A stretch of DNA of 64,000 nucleotides from Vibrio hepatarius (lineage in GTDB: Bacteria; Pseudomonadota; Gammaproteobacteria; Enterobacterales; Vibrionaceae): assembly GCF_011806575.1 (NCBI RefSeq), contig NZ_JAATOO010000010.1, forward strand, positions 62,001 to 126,000. The letters are read 5' to 3'. Position 1 is the stretch's first letter; the number at the start of each line of letters is the position of its first letter. The notes beneath the pieces are model-generated. The model saw only the letters and a program-made list of their open reading frames with translations. It made no database searches and was not told the DNA's origin. Below, one piece after another: positions 1 through 8,881 of the stretch. The position numbers and the translations under genes were made by a program.

Positions 1-1404
1 GTGAGCATGACTATTGTGGCGTGTAACGATTGCAACTGTGTTTACGTCATCACTTTCGATTAGGGTATCAGTATCGGTGGTTGCTTCTTTGAAACCAGCT
101 TGATTACCATGAATAACGCCATTTATGCCACCGGAAGTGGAAATGCTATACAGTTGTGCACCTGCGTTTTTGAACGCTGGAATTAGCACACGTGATGCAT
201 AATTACCAGCACCTACAAACCCAATAACAGGCTCTCCTGGCTTGTAATCTACTTCCGAATTAAGCGTGACTTTTGACGAGTGTCGAGTTTTCGAAGGCGA
301 GTCGTACTGCAATAGGATACCTAGTGCTGACTTGTCACTCGTAAGTAAGTCGTATGCTTCCGTTGCATTCTCAAACAAAACACGGTGCGTGATAAGCGGC
401 TTTACGTTAAGTAGCCCACTAGCCATCATATCTAAAATAGCTTCAAAGTTTCTTTGCTCAGTCCACCTAACAAAAGGCAATGGGTAATCATTTCCTTTAT
501 CTTCATAGTTAGGATCATAGCGACCTGGGCCATAAGAACACGACACTTGGAACGTCAGCTCCTTTTCATAAAAGTCAGCACGACTTAGTTCTAAGCCCGT
601 TACTCCGACTAAAATGATTCGACCACGTTTACGACTCATGCGAGCTGCTTGTGTAACAGGATCATTCGATTTGGTTGACGCAGTAATAATTACCCCATCA
701 ACTCCATTACCACGACTAAATGCCATACCAGCAGCGACAGGATCTTCACCTCGGCTAGGGTTACAAACTTCTGCCCCGAACTCTTTAGCCATATCTAACT
801 TAGCTTGGTCAAAGTCAATAGCAAGTACCCTACAGCCCTGCGCACGTAGCATTTGTACGGTTAACAAGCCAATAAGTCCAACGCCGGTGACGACAAATGA
901 TTCACCCATCGTAGGGTTAGCAAGGCGGATACCTTGCAAACCGATACTTGCTACCACTGTAAATGCAGCTTCTTCGTCAGAAACATTTTCCGGGATTTTT
1001 GCAACAAGATTTTTAGACACGCGTACCACATCGGCATGTGGTCCATTTGAAACTACTCGTTCTCCAACTTTAAACGAGTCTACTCCACTGCCTGCTTGAT
1101 CAACAACACCCACGTTACAGTACCCCAAAGGCAAGGGCTGAGCTAACTTGGATTTAACAGCATCAACAGTAGTCATAAGTCCGTCGGTTTGAACTTTTTC
1201 GAGCACCATTTTGACTTTATCAGGCTGAGAGCGAGCTTTATCTATTAAGTTTGCTTTACCAAAGTCCACAAGCATTCTCTCTGTGCCTGCAGAGATTAAG
1301 GTCGTGGTGGTATTAATGACAACATGGTTTTTAGTTGCTTTTGGAGCGGGCGCTTCAACAATTGACGAACCGCCTTTCGCCATATCCTGTAGAATTTGTT
1401 TCAT
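1..1404 (-). CDS. Bi-domain oxidoreductase (zinc-less MDR + Gfo/Idh), 3' end cut by window edge
   Basis: The frame opens at an ATG one base after the hisF-like stop and runs off the left edge after 468 codons. The first ~350 residues look like a medium-chain dehydrogenase, with a nucleotide-binding stretch VVTGVGLIGLLTVQ. A linker follows, then a second Rossmann start, IGFVGAGNYASRVLIP (about residue 395), typical of the Gfo/Idh/MocA family. The last visible residues, ATRHNSHAH or similar, match that family's conserved T-R-H-x-S-H-A segment. Such fused proteins are common in O-antigen and capsule loci and are annotated as bi-domain oxidoreductases; to my knowledge their substrate is unknown. 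By position it is the last visible gene of the polysaccharide operon and probably acts on a sugar nucleotide or a lipid-linked sugar. Family assignment is secure; the function is inference. Confidence 0.85.
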   Translation of the reverse strand, partial: MKQILQDMAKGGSSIVEAPAPKATKNHVVINTTTTLISAGTERMLVDFGKANLIDKARSQPDKVKMVLEKVQTDGLMTTVDAVKSKLAQPLPLGYCNVGVVDQAGSGVDSFKVGERVVSNGPHADVVRVSKNLVAKIPENVSDEEAAFTVVASIGLQGIRLANPTMGESFVVTGVGLIGLLTVQMLRAQGCRVLAIDFDQAKLDMAKEFGAEVCNPSRGEDPVAAGMAFSRGNGVDGVIITASTKSNDPVTQAARMSRKRGRIILVGVTGLELSRADFYEKELTFQVSCSYGPGRYDPNYEDKGNDYPLPFVRWTEQRNFEAILDMMASGLLNVKPLITHRVLFENATEAYDLLTSDKSALGILLQYDSPSKTRHSSKVTLNSEVDYKPGEPVIGFVGAGNYASRVLIPAFKNAGAQLYSISTSGGINGVIHGNQAGFKEATTDTDTLIESDDVNTVAIVTRHNSHAH

Positions 1405-1405
1405 C

Positions 1406-2191
1406 TTACTTTCCTAATTGCGAACGTGCGATTTTTCTTATCTTAGTGAGGACATCTTGTGTCAAATAATTAATAAGTACCGCTTTGTAAACACCTTTAA
1501 AGACAAAAAGACTCCCAGCAGAAGCGCCGATTACTTTAAACTTTTCAATCAACTTTAATATATCTTCTGAAGAACCCGCCCCGCCAAGTATCGTAAGTGG
1601 AACACTTGCAAGCTCTCGCACTTTTTCGGCCAACTTCATATCGTAGCCTTTCATCATTCCATCTTGATCAATTGAGTTGATAACTAGCTCACCAATTCCA
1701 ATTTCTTCTAGCTCAGATATGACTTGCTCAAGTTTGTTTTTAACTTTTTTCTTTCCGTTATGGGTATAAATCTCATAACTGCCAAATAACGTTTTCTTGA
1801 CGTCTAAAACGACAACCACACTTTGCTTGCCAATGATATCTGCCATTTTTCTAAGAACCGATGGGTTGCTTAACGCTTCACTTGAAACTGCGACTTTTTC
1901 AACACCCAACTTAATAATTTCTTGTGCTTGCTGGGGGGTTTTAATTCCTCCCCCGTAACACAATGGCATACGACTCTCGTTTGCTAGATGTTTGATCATT
2001 TGATAATCGGGAGATCGGTTTTCGACTGTTGCGTCAATATCTAACACAATCAGTTCATCCACCTCTTTTTCATTGAAGATTTTGACAGCATTAATTGGGT
2101 CCCCTACATACTTAGCATCTTTAAACTTTACAGTTTTTACTAGTCCTTTGTTATGAACGAGCAAACATGGGGATACTCTTGATCTCAACAT
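1406..2191 (-). CDS. wbuZ: HisF-like subunit of acetamidino sugar modification (AglZ/HisF2/WbuZ type)
   Basis: A 261-residue TIM-barrel protein of the HisF family. In true HisF the N-terminal motif is P-C-L-D-V, and that Asp is catalytic for the cyclase step. Here it reads SPCLLV, so the first catalytic Asp is replaced by Leu, while the second conserved Asp (VVVLDV) is kept. Loss of the cyclase residue, together with adjacent HisH-like and WbpG-like genes, identifies the polysaccharide paralogue rather than histidine biosynthesis. With the HisH partner it is thought to deliver glutamine-derived ammonia to the WbpG-type amidotransferase, which turns an N-acetyl into an acetamidino group. It overlaps the hisH-like gene by 7 bases, indicating translational coupling. 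The symbol follows the wbuX-wbuY-wbuZ naming; hisF2 is also used. Confidence 0.9.
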   Translation of the reverse strand: MLRSRVSPCLLVHNKGLVKTVKFKDAKYVGDPINAVKIFNEKEVDELIVLDIDATVENRSPDYQMIKHLANESRMPLCYGGGIKTPQQAQEIIKLGVEKVAVSSEALSNPSVLRKMADIIGKQSVVVVLDVKKTLFGSYEIYTHNGKKKVKNKLEQVISELEEIGIGELVINSIDQDGMMKGYDMKLAEKVRELASVPLTILGGAGSSEDILKLIEKFKVIGASAGSLFVFKGVYKAVLINYLTQDVLTKIRKIARSQLGK

Positions 2192-2808
2192 AATGAAAAC
2201 TCAGCAAAATTCTTAAATAAGTTAATACCATTCGAGTGACTTTTCTCAGGGTGGAATTGAAATCCAAATATGTTGTCTTTTCTCACAGCGCAGCAGAATT
2301 CATCACCATAGCGGGCGTTAATAAGTACATCTTTTGGATCGTGTGCGTCAAAGTAATATGAATGGATAAAATAGAACCCTTTCTCACAATCTATGTTATT
2401 TAACAGCGGATGTGATTCTGTCGGCTCTATCTCATTCCACCCCATATGCGGAAGTTTTGGCTTAAAGTCTATTTTTGACTCATCGAACTTCTTAACTGAA
2501 GCATCAAACCAACCAAGCCCAGCTAATTCACCTTCATCACTGCTTTTCGCCATCACTTGTAAACCAACACAAATCCCCAGCACCGGTTTTTTTTTGACCA
2601 GTGCAAAGTGATCTAGCGCTGCTCTCATCCCAGACTTTTCAAGTTGCGTCATCGCTTCATCAAAAGCACCAACACCTGGCAAGATAATCTTGTCCGCTTT
2701 TTTTAGTTCTTCTGGAGTAGTAGCAAAAAAAGTCTCAATCTTTAACTTAGTAAATATATTTTGAATGGCTTGAATGTTACCAGAGCCATAATCTACTATT
2801 GCGATCAT
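2185..2808 (-). CDS. wbuY: HisH-like glutamine amidotransferase of acetamidino modification
   Basis: A class I glutamine amidotransferase of 207 residues. The nucleophile motif GICVGLQVM carries the catalytic Cys, and the His-Glu pair is in FHPEKS near the C-terminus. The opening IVDYGSGN is the family signature. It hydrolyses glutamine to glutamate and ammonia, and in this setting the ammonia would pass through the HisF-like partner to WbpG. It overlaps the upstream wbpG-like gene by ATGA (4 bases) and the downstream hisF-like gene by 7 bases, so all three are translated as a unit. A role in histidine biosynthesis is unlikely: no other his genes are nearby and the partner HisF lacks its first catalytic Asp. 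Confidence 0.9.
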   Translation of the reverse strand: MIAIVDYGSGNIQAIQNIFTKLKIETFFATTPEELKKADKIILPGVGAFDEAMTQLEKSGMRAALDHFALVKKKPVLGICVGLQVMAKSSDEGELAGLGWFDASVKKFDESKIDFKPKLPHMGWNEIEPTESHPLLNNIDCEKGFYFIHSYYFDAHDPKDVLINARYGDEFCCAVRKDNIFGFQFHPEKSHSNGINLFKNFAEFSLC

Positions 2809-3938
2809 CTTTTGCCGCCTTTCTCAAGACCAAGCTTTCTCATCACCTTCGCACCTAAATCATAAATAGATTGCTGGTTTTTATAATCTTTGTAAGTTTT
2901 GTTAGGAGCTTCCAAATAACCTCTTAGTTCATCTGCTGTGATACCAAGCTTGTTAGCAATGTAGCTGAAATCATCATCGATCGTCTCTGGATCATATGGT
3001 GGCTTCTTGAGTCTCTCTAGTGCATCTTCGCGGGTCATTTGGCCTGTAACGATCAAACTAGAGTACTGTACTTTTCGAGTGTCATAACCAAACTTTTCGT
3101 ACAACCAATAAGCCTCATAGAAACGTGTAAAGCGGGACTCGAAGTGTTTTTGCGCGTAGCGCTGATAGCCGTAATTATCAACTAAAAACTGCGTCGCTTC
3201 CTCTTTATCATAAGGCATAAAGTCGAGTGGTCTATATAGCTTAATCCCTTTGATATACGGCAAGTACACTTTGTGCCATAAGATGTTTGTCAATGGGAAG
3301 TTTTTCAGTTTTTTCGTGCCAAATTTATTCTGAATATCTTTAATTTGACGAGAATCAGACTGGAAATACATCCATTCCAATGGGTTTCGAATACACTCGG
3401 TTGAGTAGTTACCACCGGTCAGAATGTGCTTAATATTATGCTTTGAAGCAAACTTGTACATGGTTGCGAAAAAAGCATGATCTTGTGGTGTATCAGTATG
3501 AGAAACACCGGCTTTAAAGAAAGAAAGCTGTAAGTCTTTCATTTCTTCCCAATCAATAACTTCTGTATAAAGATCTAAGCCAAGTCGGTCTACTATCTGC
3601 TCAATGTTATGAACAGCCTGTTGGGAGTTCCAGCCAGCATCAACATGGAAAACTAATGGTCTTAAGCCGAGTTTTTCTTTTGCTAAATAAACCAAATATG
3701 AGCTATCTATACCACCACTCATACCGATAATACAATCAAACTCTTTGCCTTTGCCTTCCTTCTTAATATCTGCAGCTATCTTAGTTATCTCTGCCCATCC
3801 CTTTTCGTCAGGATGCCAATTTGGCTTAATATCATTGTAAAAAGTCGTGCAGTGATCACATACACCATTTTCATCAAATGTAATCTTGCTATCTGTCGTG
3901 TCCATGACACAGTTAGTGCAAATTCTATAATTTTTCAT
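2805..3938 (-). CDS. wbuX: N-acetyl sugar amidotransferase (WbpG/PseA/WbuX type)
   Basis: A 377-residue PP-loop ATP pyrophosphatase. The N-terminus begins NYRICTNCVMDT and continues to CDHC, giving two C-x2-C pairs of a zinc site. The ATP-binding PP-loop is IGMSGGIDSSYLVY. Family members (WbpG in P. aeruginosa O-antigen, PseA in Campylobacter) convert an N-acetyl group on a nonulosonate or related sugar into an acetamidino group using ammonia. The frame is open 33 codons further upstream from a TTG, but the ATG at 3938 is chosen because family members start here and GGAAC lies 4 bases before it. It is the first gene of the wbuX-wbuY-wbuZ trio. About 230 bases separate it from the next upstream gene. 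Confidence 0.92.
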   Translation of the reverse strand: MKNYRICTNCVMDTTDSKITFDENGVCDHCTTFYNDIKPNWHPDEKGWAEITKIAADIKKEGKGKEFDCIIGMSGGIDSSYLVYLAKEKLGLRPLVFHVDAGWNSQQAVHNIEQIVDRLGLDLYTEVIDWEEMKDLQLSFFKAGVSHTDTPQDHAFFATMYKFASKHNIKHILTGGNYSTECIRNPLEWMYFQSDSRQIKDIQNKFGTKKLKNFPLTNILWHKVYLPYIKGIKLYRPLDFMPYDKEEATQFLVDNYGYQRYAQKHFESRFTRFYEAYWLYEKFGYDTRKVQYSSLIVTGQMTREDALERLKKPPYDPETIDDDFSYIANKLGITADELRGYLEAPNKTYKDYKNQQSIYDLGAKVMRKLGLEKGGKR

Positions 3939-4166
3939 AATAGTTCCAAAAACAAAGCCTAAAATGAAGGGACTAGCTACCATAAAATAGGGTCTAATAT
4001 CACTTCGTTGCCCAACACTCATCAGGCTTGCAGTCAATCAAACCAAACACTCTAGTCTAAAACAGAGCTGAATTAGAAGATGTGGTTTCTGACTTAAATT
4101 TCAAAATTAGTTTCATTTTCATATCGTAATAGGAGAAAATGTAGAGATAGCCACATCAAGAGTATG
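3939..4166. other. Intergenic gap inside the polysaccharide operon
   Basis: A 228-base A+T-rich stretch between the acyltransferase and wbuX. On the minus strand there is only a 21-codon ORF with a weak ribosome site and an in-frame upstream extension of wbuX. No terminator hairpin and no convincing promoter was seen. It may be decayed sequence or hold a secondary promoter for the acetamidino genes. Confidence 0.4.
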
Positions 4167-5210
4167 CTATTTAACTCGTTTTTCATCGACTTTTCTTACT
4201 AGTGCTAAGACCCTTGATTCAATTGCATACCAAGAAAATACCGCCAACAGGCTAGAGGCTAGAGCTACACATATGACTCCCCCTAATGGCGAAGCACTAC
4301 TCAAAATTCCAGCGTACAAAAAAAGGTTAATTACTGGCATATGGTATAGATAAACTCCATACGATATATCATTTCTGTTAATCCAATTCAATTCAAATGG
4401 AAGTTTCAAGTAAGCCAATTTATAGACTAATATTGACAACAATATAAAAGACAATGGATTAATATTATTTTGAGCGTTGTCAAGATAACTACCACCAACA
4501 TAATTCATACTTACTACAAACAATGCCATAACGAAATAGAAATTACTTCTTTCGATAAACATTCTTAGTTTAATGTTCGCCGCTACTAAAGCACCAAACA
4601 TAAACATATAAACCCATGGTAAAAAGGTGACATAAAACAACTTAAATAGAACATCATCCCAATTATACCAATACACCCGATAGATTGCGGCTATAACGCT
4701 CAACACAATCAAAATGTAAAACAGCTTGTTAAAGCGCGTATAAATGAGAAACAGAATCGGTGTTAGTATATAAAATTGGAGTTCCAAAGTGATCGTCCAC
4801 AAACTTCCATTTACAACACCTACACCAAAACCTCTGAGAAACTCAGGATTATAAAACTGGACGAAAGTAGATTGACCAACAAGCCATGATAATAATTCTA
4901 CATTAGTATAGTCAACCGAATGCAAATAATCAGATGCATAAAGAATAGCAAGTGAAATTATATTTGCCAACCATAGCGCTGGAAATATTCTAGCGATACG
5001 ATTAGTAAAAAACTTCACAATTTTTTCATTTCTTTCATATGATTGATAGATCAAATATCCACTTATAAAAAAGAAAACTGGCACACCAGGAACAACTTTA
5101 ATTGCGTTCAGAACACCAAAATCAAACTCAAATGAGTTGTACGAATGAACAATTAACACTTGGAAGGCCGCGACCAACCTAATTAGATTAAAGTTGTTTT
5201 TGTGAAGCAT
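4167..5210 (-). CDS. Acyltransferase family 3 membrane protein (O-acetyltransferase-like)
   Basis: A 347-residue polytopic membrane protein. It opens with the acyltransferase-3 signature: NFNLIRLVAAFQVLIVHSY (R and H of the family's active region), then GVPVFFFISGYLI. About ten hydrophobic segments follow, with a basic C-terminal tail. Family members transfer acyl groups, usually acetyl, from the cytoplasmic side onto sugars during polysaccharide assembly. Its place between the polymerase-like gene and the acetamidino genes suggests O-acetylation of the repeat unit or of the nonulosonate-like sugar. It overlaps the upstream gene by 23 bases. There is no SGNH domain, unlike the second family member at 28323. 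The acceptor cannot be read from sequence. Confidence 0.88.
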   Translation of the reverse strand: MLHKNNFNLIRLVAAFQVLIVHSYNSFEFDFGVLNAIKVVPGVPVFFFISGYLIYQSYERNEKIVKFFTNRIARIFPALWLANIISLAILYASDYLHSVDYTNVELLSWLVGQSTFVQFYNPEFLRGFGVGVVNGSLWTITLELQFYILTPILFLIYTRFNKLFYILIVLSVIAAIYRVYWYNWDDVLFKLFYVTFLPWVYMFMFGALVAANIKLRMFIERSNFYFVMALFVVSMNYVGGSYLDNAQNNINPLSFILLSILVYKLAYLKLPFELNWINRNDISYGVYLYHMPVINLFLYAGILSSASPLGGVICVALASSLLAVFSWYAIESRVLALVRKVDEKRVK

Positions 5211-6348
5211 GATTTTGATATCCTTCCAATACTAAAAATACCACAATGAATATGTATACATCGAAAACGGTTGGATAAAACACCGTTTCTGTTAAGCTTC
5301 TGATATAAAATAAAGAAAATAGAAGCACAACCAAAATTTTCCTGTCAAATCGAACCCGAACAAAGAAAACTATAACTAAAGGAACAATGGTAAATACAAG
5401 ATAAAATATGCCAAATATGTAATGTGCACGAATAAGAGTATTATGTGGATTTCCTCTAAAGTACTGTTCAATTACTGTACCTTTGTAATCTCCTCCAGAG
5501 ATAAAGTAAGCTAGATCCATCTTCATCAGGTAGTCTTCGATAATAGATACACGTGCCGTATCATATAGCCCAGCCCCTATTTTAGTATGATTGAGAATAG
5601 CAAAAACACTATCCGCTAAGCCTGTACTTATAAACATAAGACTAAAGCCAGAAAGAATTAGTAGTGTAAAAACAAACAGCTCCATTTCAACAGATAAGCT
5701 TCTTGCGTTAAATATTTTCAACCTATGATAAAAATCAAAGCCGAGGAAGAATAAAAGCCCACTTAAGTATGCAAGAGACACAATCATTGACGTTCTTCCC
5801 CAACCAACATAGCAAATACAGACACAGAATAAGGCCGGTACTATAGATGGTTTTTCCCCAAAAATTATCTGAACGATAGAGTAATGAATACTCAATATCA
5901 AAACAAAAAGTGTAATCCCATTTGAGCTAACTCCTTCAATCATTTCTTCTAAAGGAAATGCCACATTTAGATTCATGAATATATATATTAAGACACTGAA
6001 GTGAACAATCAATAAATTAGTTTTTAATATTGTTAAAAGCCGACATTTAAGACTAACCAGCAAGCTAGCTAAAATTAGCATAGCTAAAAAATTAAAACCA
6101 TGATATAAAGGAGACAAGCCTAGCCTAAAAACACTTAGAGGGAAGAGAGCAACAATCGAAATAACCGCTAAGAATATAAACTTCCTCTCCAACTTGGTAA
6201 ACATCAAACTCCTCGAAATCGAAGCTTGATATATATACATTAAGAACGAAAATAAAGAAACAACTAAAGCTAATAACTGATTTCCATAGATATATGCCAA
6301 ATTTAAAGTTAGCATTGTAATGAAAAGTAATACAGAAGGAGACTTCAT
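5188..6348 (-). CDS. wzy: Putative O-antigen polymerase (Wzy-like)
   Basis: A 386-residue protein made almost entirely of hydrophobic helices (roughly ten to eleven), with a longer polar loop before the last few helices. Near residue 307 the loop carries GNPHNTLIRAHYIFGIFY. An H-N-x3-x2-hydrophobic pattern of this kind is shared by the O-antigen ligase/polymerase superfamily. Wzy proteins are very divergent, so the call rests on topology, this motif, and its place beside wzx and glycosyltransferase genes. It would join flipped repeat units in the periplasm. It starts one base after the stop of the gene at 6350 and overlaps the next gene by 23 bases. It could instead be a ligase, but a better ligase candidate lies at 25241. 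Confidence 0.7.
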   Translation of the reverse strand: MKSPSVLLFITMLTLNLAYIYGNQLLALVVSLFSFLMYIYQASISRSLMFTKLERKFIFLAVISIVALFPLSVFRLGLSPLYHGFNFLAMLILASLLVSLKCRLLTILKTNLLIVHFSVLIYIFMNLNVAFPLEEMIEGVSSNGITLFVLILSIHYSIVQIIFGEKPSIVPALFCVCICYVGWGRTSMIVSLAYLSGLLFFLGFDFYHRLKIFNARSLSVEMELFVFTLLILSGFSLMFISTGLADSVFAILNHTKIGAGLYDTARVSIIEDYLMKMDLAYFISGGDYKGTVIEQYFRGNPHNTLIRAHYIFGIFYLVFTIVPLVIVFFVRVRFDRKILVVLLFSLFYIRSLTETVFYPTVFDVYIFIVVFLVLEGYQNHASQKQL

Positions 6349-6349
6349 A

Positions 6350-7588
6350 CTAATTAGTAGCCCTTTCTTTAATAAAATTTAGCAATTCTCGATACCTAAG
6401 AACACTATTAAAACTGTCTCTTCCTCTAGGAGGTGTTGTAATTAACCAGTTACTAATTAACTCATACTTACACTCTATCTTATAGACAAAGCCCTGGTTT
6501 TCTAACTCTGTATAATAATCAGACTTAGTTGAACGAAACTCAGGATTCATTACTAGTGACTTAACATTAAATTTAGCCGCTTCAATACAGACAGAGCTAG
6601 ACCAGGTTATATGATAGTCCACGTTCGATAGAATCAATGGTAGAGGAATAGAAGAGTAATACTCCCAATCAATATCGAACTCACTAAAACGCTCCCCCCA
6701 GTATTTACTAAACCTCACCCCTTCATCCGAAGCAAAGCCTTTCAGCTGATTTGGATGTAGACGCACTATCCAATTAAACTCGTCTTTGTGCTGTTTCATA
6801 AATCGCTCTAGTTCAGGATGGATAAACCCATTGGGTATAGTCACATCCCCCCAAGATAAAGACAGCACTATTGTACGTTTCTTTTTATCTACAACTATTG
6901 GGTGCTTATTTGTCAAGAAAGTTACAAGCTTATCACTTGCTTCCTTTTTAAGAAAACGGCTGATCCAAGGGTTACCAGTTTGAATAACGTCAATGCCCCT
7001 GCCTTGACACCATTTATCCATCACTTCAAAACTCCCTTCATCCCAAACCAAAAAAGCACTAGGCAACCAGCAATTAGGATCTGACGAACGAAACTTCTCA
7101 CCATACCATGGGTGGCTATCAGATATGACCCCGTGCTGGATATCTGCAACCCATATCCCTCGTTCGTGGCACAGTTTACATAGTTCTCTAGACGGGTTGA
7201 TTCCTACGACTACTTTTGGCATGACCTTGTCCAGAATATACTGCCATATCGAATATTCATAGTGAGAAAAAGGATAATCACTCGTAGTCATCCCTTTGAG
7301 CCTTTTCAGTATCATTGCACGAGCAAATGGCCCTTCCGGAGACAAAGCATTCCCATATGAGATATCGCCTTTAATTGTAGAAGCAATTCGAGTAATACTG
7401 ACGGTCGTTAAACCCAGCTTATTTAAATCATCTTCAAGAGTGTCAATTAAGGGTGAATACTTCTTTCCATTGAAGTCAATATATCTATCATTGTCACAAG
7501 CAAATGTCAGGACATCACTTTTAGGATAGCTGGGGTGACCAACCTTCAGACAGTCTAGTATTACTTTTCTAATTAGTTTTATGTCCAA
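6350..7588 (-). CDS. GT-B-like putative glycosyltransferase, possible nonulosonate transferase
   Basis: A 412-residue soluble protein with no signal peptide. Recognisable patches are ADIQHGVISDSHP, VWDEGSFEVMDKW followed by QTGNPWISR, WIVRLHPNQ, and TWSSSVCIEAAKF. The D-E-G, H-P and S-S patches occur in the same order as the D/E-D-G, H-P and S-S motifs of bacterial sialyltransferases (GT80/GT52/GT38). However, VWD...GNP also recalls CDP-glycerol-transferase-like GT-B proteins. The start is TTG at 7588: no ATG exists for over 70 codons, and AGGAG sits 6 bases upstream of the TTG. It overlaps wzx by 20 bases. Given the CMP-sugar-like pathway upstream, it is a candidate for the transferase that uses the CMP-activated sugar. 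I do not recognise a precise family. Confidence 0.6.
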   Translation of the reverse strand: MDIKLIRKVILDCLKVGHPSYPKSDVLTFACDNDRYIDFNGKKYSPLIDTLEDDLNKLGLTTVSITRIASTIKGDISYGNALSPEGPFARAMILKRLKGMTTSDYPFSHYEYSIWQYILDKVMPKVVVGINPSRELCKLCHERGIWVADIQHGVISDSHPWYGEKFRSSDPNCWLPSAFLVWDEGSFEVMDKWCQGRGIDVIQTGNPWISRFLKKEASDKLVTFLTNKHPIVVDKKKRTIVLSLSWGDVTIPNGFIHPELERFMKQHKDEFNWIVRLHPNQLKGFASDEGVRFSKYWGERFSEFDIDWEYYSSIPLPLILSNVDYHITWSSSVCIEAAKFNVKSLVMNPEFRSTKSDYYTELENQGFVYKIECKYELISNWLITTPPRGRDSFNSVLRYRELLNFIKERATN

Positions 7589-8849
7589 AATCCGCTCCTA
7601 ATAATTTTAATGACCAAGGCATTGGGTAAGAGACGCACGCAGCTATCCAGGTTAATATAAACTGTACAAAACGACTGATCGTGAACGCATAAGCTGCACC
7701 AACTAGTCCAAATGAATCAATTAGATAATACAAAAGGCAAAAATTAACGATACCTGATAAAACGGTTATATAAGGAAGAACTTTTGTTTTCTTAGAAAAA
7801 AATATATAGTTCGTAACTAACAAATACATCCCACCAAAAGCCTGACCAAAAACTAATACAATGAATATTTCCGCTACATTAGCATACTCTCTAGGTAGAA
7901 ACATTGGCATTGTAATTGGGGACAAAACAAAAGAGATTGTTGAAACAAGGATAAGCCCAAACATAGCTATATAGGTCATTTTTACTATTTTAACTTTGTC
8001 TACGCTTTCTTGTTTCAACTTTCCAAATAACCATGGAACATAAGCTTTGTTCGCAGCATCACAAACTACGCCAAGAACAGAAGATAGCTGCAAAGAAACT
8101 AAAAAAATCCCAACACTTGCTAAATCTAGCTTTTCCTTTACGATAATCATTGCTAGCCAAGTGATCAAAAACGTGCCCAATTCATGTGGTATCAAAGGAA
8201 CACCATAACGGAAAAGCCTCTTGCCAATATTTGCTTCTGCTCTGAATCGAACATCGTATCTTTTATGTAGTATGTAGATAGAGATAAAACCAGTTGCTGC
8301 AATTGAGATTACCCAACCGAAAATTCGGCCATCTCCTGTTTGATAGAGAAAATACACTAGAAAAATAGACAATATAAAGTTTATTAGTCCATTTCCAATT
8401 TGAAGAAATGCATACTTTTTAGCGTTCTCCCTACGTTGATACAAACCTAATAGCAACAGAAAAAAGTAGTTAAAGGAAGCAATAAACAGCGAAAAATACA
8501 ACCATGACTCATCTAACCCCAACCAATTTGACAAATAACCAGAAGAAATACAGATAAAAGCAAAAACGACTATTGTACTTGACAATAAAATAATCAAAGA
8601 AGAACCAATATACTCTCCAAGTTTATTATCATCAACATCATAACTATATCTAACTGTAGCACTATTTGACCCTAGCCCTACAATTGAATATAAGAACACT
8701 GTTATAGATTGAAATATTGCCACTTTCCCCATTTCTTCGGGAGAAATAATATAGGCCATAACTGGAGTCAGTAGGAAAACTAATCCAGAGTTTATTATCG
8801 TTGAAAACAAATAAAACGATGAGTTCTTTAAAAATCTATTTTTGACCAT
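7569..8849 (-). CDS. wzx: Oligosaccharide flippase (Wzx, MOP superfamily)
   Basis: A 426-residue protein with about twelve hydrophobic segments. The N-terminus has the MOP/polysaccharide-export pattern: FYLFSTIINSGLVFLLTPVM, then SPEEMGKVAIFQS. Family members move undecaprenyl-diphosphate-linked repeat units across the inner membrane. Its presence with a Wzy-like gene and a WaaL-like ligase outside the operon indicates Wzx/Wzy-dependent O-chain assembly rather than ABC export. It overlaps the downstream gene by 20 bases and lies 32 bases after the GT2 gene. Substrate specificity cannot be predicted; the cargo presumably carries ManNAcA and the acetamidino nonulosonate-like sugar made by neighbours. 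Confidence 0.85.
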   Translation of the reverse strand: MVKNRFLKNSSFYLFSTIINSGLVFLLTPVMAYIISPEEMGKVAIFQSITVFLYSIVGLGSNSATVRYSYDVDDNKLGEYIGSSLIILLSSTIVVFAFICISSGYLSNWLGLDESWLYFSLFIASFNYFFLLLLGLYQRRENAKKYAFLQIGNGLINFILSIFLVYFLYQTGDGRIFGWVISIAATGFISIYILHKRYDVRFRAEANIGKRLFRYGVPLIPHELGTFLITWLAMIIVKEKLDLASVGIFLVSLQLSSVLGVVCDAANKAYVPWLFGKLKQESVDKVKIVKMTYIAMFGLILVSTISFVLSPITMPMFLPREYANVAEIFIVLVFGQAFGGMYLLVTNYIFFSKKTKVLPYITVLSGIVNFCLLYYLIDSFGLVGAAYAFTISRFVQFILTWIAACVSYPMPWSLKLLGADFGHKTN

Positions 8850-8881
8850 ATGACAAACTAAACTTCCTTAAACAGTTTCTA

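Noticed and set aside
614-1099. 161-codon plus-strand ORF
   Set aside because: It is the antisense shadow of the bi-domain oxidoreductase, whose frame has clear family motifs throughout.
1406-2808. HisF/HisH as histidine biosynthesis genes
   Set aside because: The first catalytic Asp of HisF is missing, no other his genes are nearby, and wbuX is translationally coupled to them.
2805-4037. Longer WbuX start 33 codons upstream
   Set aside because: That start is a TTG without a ribosome site and the extra residues do not belong to the family; the ATG at 3938 gives the normal N-terminus.
5188-6348. The polymerase-like protein as the O-antigen ligase
   Set aside because: A ligase-like protein is encoded in the core operon at 25241, where ligases are usually found; the operon copy is more likely Wzy.
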